Assembly: GCF_036320965.1 (NCBI RefSeq)
Contig: NC_092236.1
Span: 19,632,018 to 19,696,017 of the forward strand
Length of the DNA stretch: 64,000 bases
DNA from: Panulirus ornatus
Taxonomy: Eukaryota > Arthropoda > Malacostraca > Decapoda > Palinuridae
Direction: 5' to 3'
Shown here piece by piece: positions 60,977 to 64,000 of the stretch (within the stretch, counting starts at the first letter, position 1; every line of letters starts with the position of its first letter). Under the pieces are notes generated by a model. It was not told the origin of the DNA. It searched no databases and saw only the letters and a list, made by a program, of their open reading frames with translations. A program made the translations under genes and the position numbers.

Positions 60977-62747
60977 GCTTTGTCGCTGTCTCCCGCGTTT
61001 GCGAGGTAGCGCAAGGAAACAGACGAAAGAAATGGCCCAACCCACCCCCATACACATGCCTTGATTCAATCCACTGACAGCACGTCAACCCCGGTATACC
61101 ACATCGATCCAATTCACTCTATTCTTTGCCCTCCTTTCACCCTCCTGCATGTTCAGGCCCCGATCACACAAAATCTTTTTCACTCCATCTTTCCACCTCC
61201 AATTTGGTCTCCCTCTTCTCCTCGTTCCCTCAACCTCCGACACATATATCCTCTTGGTCAATCTTTCCTCACTCATTCTCTCCATGTGCCCAAACCATTT
61301 CAAAACACCCTCTTCTGCTCTCTCAACCACGCCCTTTTTATTTCCACACATCTCTCTTACCCTTACATTACTTACTCGATCAAACCACCTCACACCACAC
61401 ATTGTCCTCAAACATCTCATTTCCAGCACATCCACCCTCCTGCGCACAACTCTATCCATAGCCCATGCCTTGCAACCATACAACATTGTTGGAACCACTA
61501 TTCCTTCAAACATAGCCATTTTTGCTTTCCGAGATAATGTTCTCGACTTCCACACATTCTTCAAGGCTCCCAGGATTTTCGCCCCCTCCCCCACCCTATG
61601 ATTCACCTCCGCTTCCATGGTTCCATCCGCTGCCAGATCCACTCCCAGATATCTAAAACACTTTACTTCCTCCAGTTTTTCTCCATTCAAACTTACCTCC
61701 CAATTGACTTGACCCTCAACCCTACTGTACCTAATAACCTTGCTCTTATTCACATTTACTCTTAACTTTCTTCTTTCACACACTTTACCAAACTCAGTCA
61801 CCAGCTTCTGCAGTTTCTCACATGAATCAGCCACCAGCGCTGTATCATCAGCGAACAACAACTGACTCACTTCCCAAGCTCTCTCATCCACAACAGACTT
61901 CATACTTGCCCCTCTTTCCAAAACTCTTGCATTCACCTCCCTAACAACCCCATCCATAAAAAAATTAAACAACCATGGAGACATCACACACCCCTGCCGC
62001 AAACCTACATTCACTGAGAACCAATCACTTTCCTCTCTTCCTACACGTACACATGCCTTACATCCTCGATAAAAACTTTTCACTGCTTCTAACAACTTGC
62101 CTCCCACACCATATATTCTTAATACCTTCCACAGAGCATCTCTATCAACTCTATCATATGCCTTCTCCAGATCCATAAATGCTACATACAAATCCATTTG
62201 CTTTTCTAAGTATTTCTCACATACACTCTTCAAAGCAAACACCTGATCCGCACATCCTCTACCACTTCTGAAACCACACTGCTCTTCCCCAATCTGATGC
62301 TCTGTACATGCCTTCACCCTCTCAATCAATACCCTCCCATAGAATTTACCAGGAATACTCAACAAACTTATACCTCTGTAATTTGAGCACTCACTCTTAT
62401 CCCCTTTGCCTTTGTAAAATGGCACTATGCACGCATTCCGCCAATCCTCAGGCACCTCACCATGAGTCATACATACATTAAATAATCTTACCAACCAGTC
62501 AACAATACAGTTACCCCCTTTTTTAATAAACTCCACTGCAATACCATCCAAACCTGCTGCCTTGCCGGCTTTCATCTTCCGCAAAGCTTTTACTACCTCT
62601 TCTCTGTTTACCAAATCATTTTCCCTAACCCTCTCACTTTGCACACCACCTCGACCAAAACACCCTATATCTGCCACTCTATCATCAAACACATTCAACA
62701 AACCCTCAAAATACTCACTACATCTCCTTCTCACATCACCACTGTTG
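60977..62747 (-). mobile_element. RTE-type LINE, 5'-truncated, youngest copy
   Basis: This element supplies the open RT frame annotated separately (stop at 61085), followed by a short 3' UTR of about 108 bp ending in 'ctacctcgcaaacgcgggag' and 'acagcgacaaagc', 25 A and (TA)n. Compared with the 40-kb copy it lacks about 330 bp of 3' UTR between 'ggcatgtg' and 'tatg.gggtgggttgggc'. The 5' end stops inside the coding region at 62744-62749, directly against a Penelope-like GIY-YIG fragment; the APE endonuclease half is absent. It cannot be autonomous. Confidence 0.93.
61085..62747 (-). CDS. Reverse transcriptase of RTE-type LINE (partial ORF, open)
   Basis: RNA-templated DNA synthesis for target-primed LINE insertion. 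The open frame runs 62812-61085 (575 codons), but its first 22-23 codons are antisense of the adjacent Penelope-like fragment, so genuine LINE sequence starts near residue 24. Using that frame's numbering: KAGKAAGLDGIAVEF (81-95), NYRGISLLSIPGKFYGRVL (144-162), EEQCGFRSGRGCADQVF (176-192), AFMDLEKAYDRVD with catalytic Asp214 (211-223), LRQGCVMSPWLF (271-282), FADDTALVAD with Asp322 and Asp323 (320-329), FRYLGVDL (386-393), WFGHMERM (506-513) and RGRPNWRWKDGV (533-544). All three catalytic aspartates are present and there is no internal stop. The order and the GRRRRGRP-like tail match the RTE/BovB group. The family's N-terminal endonuclease is missing. Residues 408 onward recur nearly unchanged at 16.5 and 40 kb. 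Confidence 0.9.
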
Positions 62748-63198
62748 GGCAGACTGGTAAGGATCTTTCTGTTAGACTTAAGCAACATAAATATAGTATA
62801 AGAACGGGACAAGGAATCAAATGCCTTGTTTCATCACGTTAAAAACTATGATCATTATATTGACTGGAGTAATGCCATCTCAATTATTAACTCTAACTCT
62901 ATTAACACGATAAAATTTCATTGAATCTTCTATTATCAAATACACAAAGCTTTATAATCTAAATATTGGTGATGGTCTATACAAATTAGATAACTTTATT
63001 GTTGATAAAATTTGTGAAATGATAAGTTTATGAAAGCTCGTTGTCTGTCTTGGACAATCGCATGTTTACCAAATGGCGTCCTAGCTTCGTCTCTTCGATG
63101 TATATCAACTGACTGTTATATTTCTCTCTTGTGTCTCCCCTGATGATGTGACTATTACATGAAAGTGTACTCGGGAACTTATCCGTGAACTCATAGGA

Positions 63199-63203
<5 letters not shown>
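62744..63203 (+). pseudogene. Penelope-like element: GIY-YIG C-terminus plus 3' UTR
   Basis: Starts at VGQTGKDLSVRLKQHKYSIR (62744-62803), which fits the GIY-YIG endonuclease signature after its first block (VG.T...L..R...H). An extra base near 62815 shifts the frame, after which NALFHHVKNYDHYIDW and, past a stop, a basic 'NIGDGLYKLDNFIVDKICEM' tail follow to about 63033. The 3' UTR (63062-63203) matches 12593-12736 and stops at a (TA)n array. The reverse transcriptase part is absent, replaced by the RTE element. The first YIG block is cut at the junction. Confidence 0.77.

Positions 63204-63269
<66 letters not shown>
63204..63269. repeat. (TA)n microsatellite
   Basis: Perfect TA run between the Penelope-like 3' end and repeat B. 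Confidence 0.98.
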
Positions 63270-63271
<2 letters not shown>

Positions 63272-63433
63272 GAGCGGGGGGCTGGAAATCCTCCCCTCTC
63301 GTTTTTTTTTTAATTTTCCAAAAGAAGGAACAGAGGGGGCCAGGTGAGGGTATTCCAAAAAAGGCCCAGTCCTCTGTTCTTAACGCTACCTCGCTAACGC
63401 GGGAAATGGCGAATAGTTTAAAAGAAAGAAAAG

Positions 63434-63435
<2 letters not shown>
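63270..63435 (+). mobile_element. Repeat B (SINE-like), copy 4
   Basis: Plus-strand sense copy lacking the first 70 or so bases: 'gggggctggaaatcctcc', T9, 'ttttccaaaagaagg', and terminal hairpin 'tcgctaacgcgggaaatggcga' with a U-G closing pair, then an A-rich tail into (TA)n. Confidence 0.82.

Positions 63436-63484
<49 letters not shown>
63436..63484. repeat. (TA)n microsatellite
   Basis: TA run with one phase slip. Confidence 0.97.
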
Positions 63485-63487
<3 letters not shown>

Positions 63488-63530
63488 AATATATATAATT
63501 ACAGTACTTGTTACTAGACTCCGTCTGCTC

Positions 63531-63714
63531 GAGGTTACAACGCGAGAGAAAAGTTACCTTTGGCGGGGCTGTATCACAAGGCTACAGTCTTTGTCAAAGA
63601 ACCTCGCTTGCAGAAAGTCTACGTTTGCTAATTACTGGATGTAGCGCAGCCTTGGGTCGCGGGGGCCTAGGAAGCGGTGTGATTTCTTCAAGGAAATTGG
63701 TCCTGTGTTAGTTA
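63531..63714 (+). repeat. Dispersed repeat C, copy 4
   Basis: 'gaggttacaacgcgagagaa', 'cctttggcggggctg', 'gtcaaagaacc' and 'gcgcagccttgg' follow the order seen in copies 1-3, with the middle diverged. Confidence 0.68.
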
Positions 63715-64000
63715 TAAACTATTACCGTACTTCGGTTCCGGAGAAAATGACTGCCACAAATATGCAATTTTGATTGCATCTTTAGTCTTCACGTCATCCG
63801 AATAAAATCTTTAATTCATAACACTTGAAAAGAATTTAGAAACAGCTGCCTAACTCCTGCGAAGGTACTGAAACACTGCCGGACTGACGGTCGTAATGCG
63901 CGAGGTTACGACATCCGGCTGCCGGTTGAGCTGCGTCCGTCGCATCACTTTGTTTTGCTACGATTACCAACAATGGCTGGATGTAACCAGGAACTACGTC
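63715..64000. other. No recognisable gene
   Basis: Mixed sequence to the window end. Confidence 0.4.

Noticed and set aside
62562..62842. Plus-strand frames overlapping the RTE ORF
   Set aside because: Antisense of the RTE coding sequence, except the last 33 codons, which belong to the Penelope-like GIY-YIG fragment and are annotated there.

Overview
This is a non-coding, repeat-saturated stretch of a eukaryotic nuclear genome. Dinucleotide arrays (TA, GT/CA, GA/TC) occur every 1-2 kb, reverse-transcriptase fragments belong to metazoan retroelements (RTE-like, CR1/L2-like, Penelope-like), and there are several tRNA-derived SINEs. The overall look suggests an arthropod, most plausibly a decapod crustacean, but no host gene fixes the taxon, so this is an impression and not a result. 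I found no convincing host protein-coding gene, rRNA, functional tRNA, CRISPR or prokaryotic feature.

Layout. 1-1310 is a perfect (GGA)n array running off the left edge. 1.6-5.3 kb holds a CR1/L2-like RT fragment, a 57-bp minisatellite, a LINE C-terminal fragment, a possible TIR element and an 87-bp duplication. 5.5-10.7 kb is microsatellites, repeat B and a run of minisatellites. 11.5-19.9 kb carries RTE 3' ends, a Penelope-like 3' end and an imperfect tandem duplication of about 1.1 kb that interrupts an RTE copy. 19.3-29.1 kb holds a third LINE type, SINEs, repeats B and C and minisatellites. 25.47-25.72 kb and 33.28-33.53 kb form a 252-bp inverted repeat with one mismatch. 32.5-41.3 kb contains RTE fragments, a GACA/GATA array and minisatellites. 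44.8-48.0 kb is a small RT palm fragment followed by an old, decayed RTE element. 50-59 kb has decayed LINE pieces and two related minisatellites. 61.0-62.75 kb carries the best-preserved element, an RTE LINE with an open reverse-transcriptase frame, abutting a Penelope-like GIY-YIG fragment that runs to 63.2 kb, followed by repeats B and C.

How the parts relate. The only coherent biology visible is mobile-element biology. The RTE LINE 3' end has a short conserved hairpin (5-bp stem, 12-nt loop). The unrelated-bodied repeat B ends with nearly the same hairpin, as expected if B is a SINE-like element mobilised by the LINE enzyme. LINE, SINE, repeat B and Penelope-like 3' ends repeatedly sit against (TA)n arrays, and three of four repeat B copies have (TA)n on both sides. 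All homology statements come from reading the sequence by eye.
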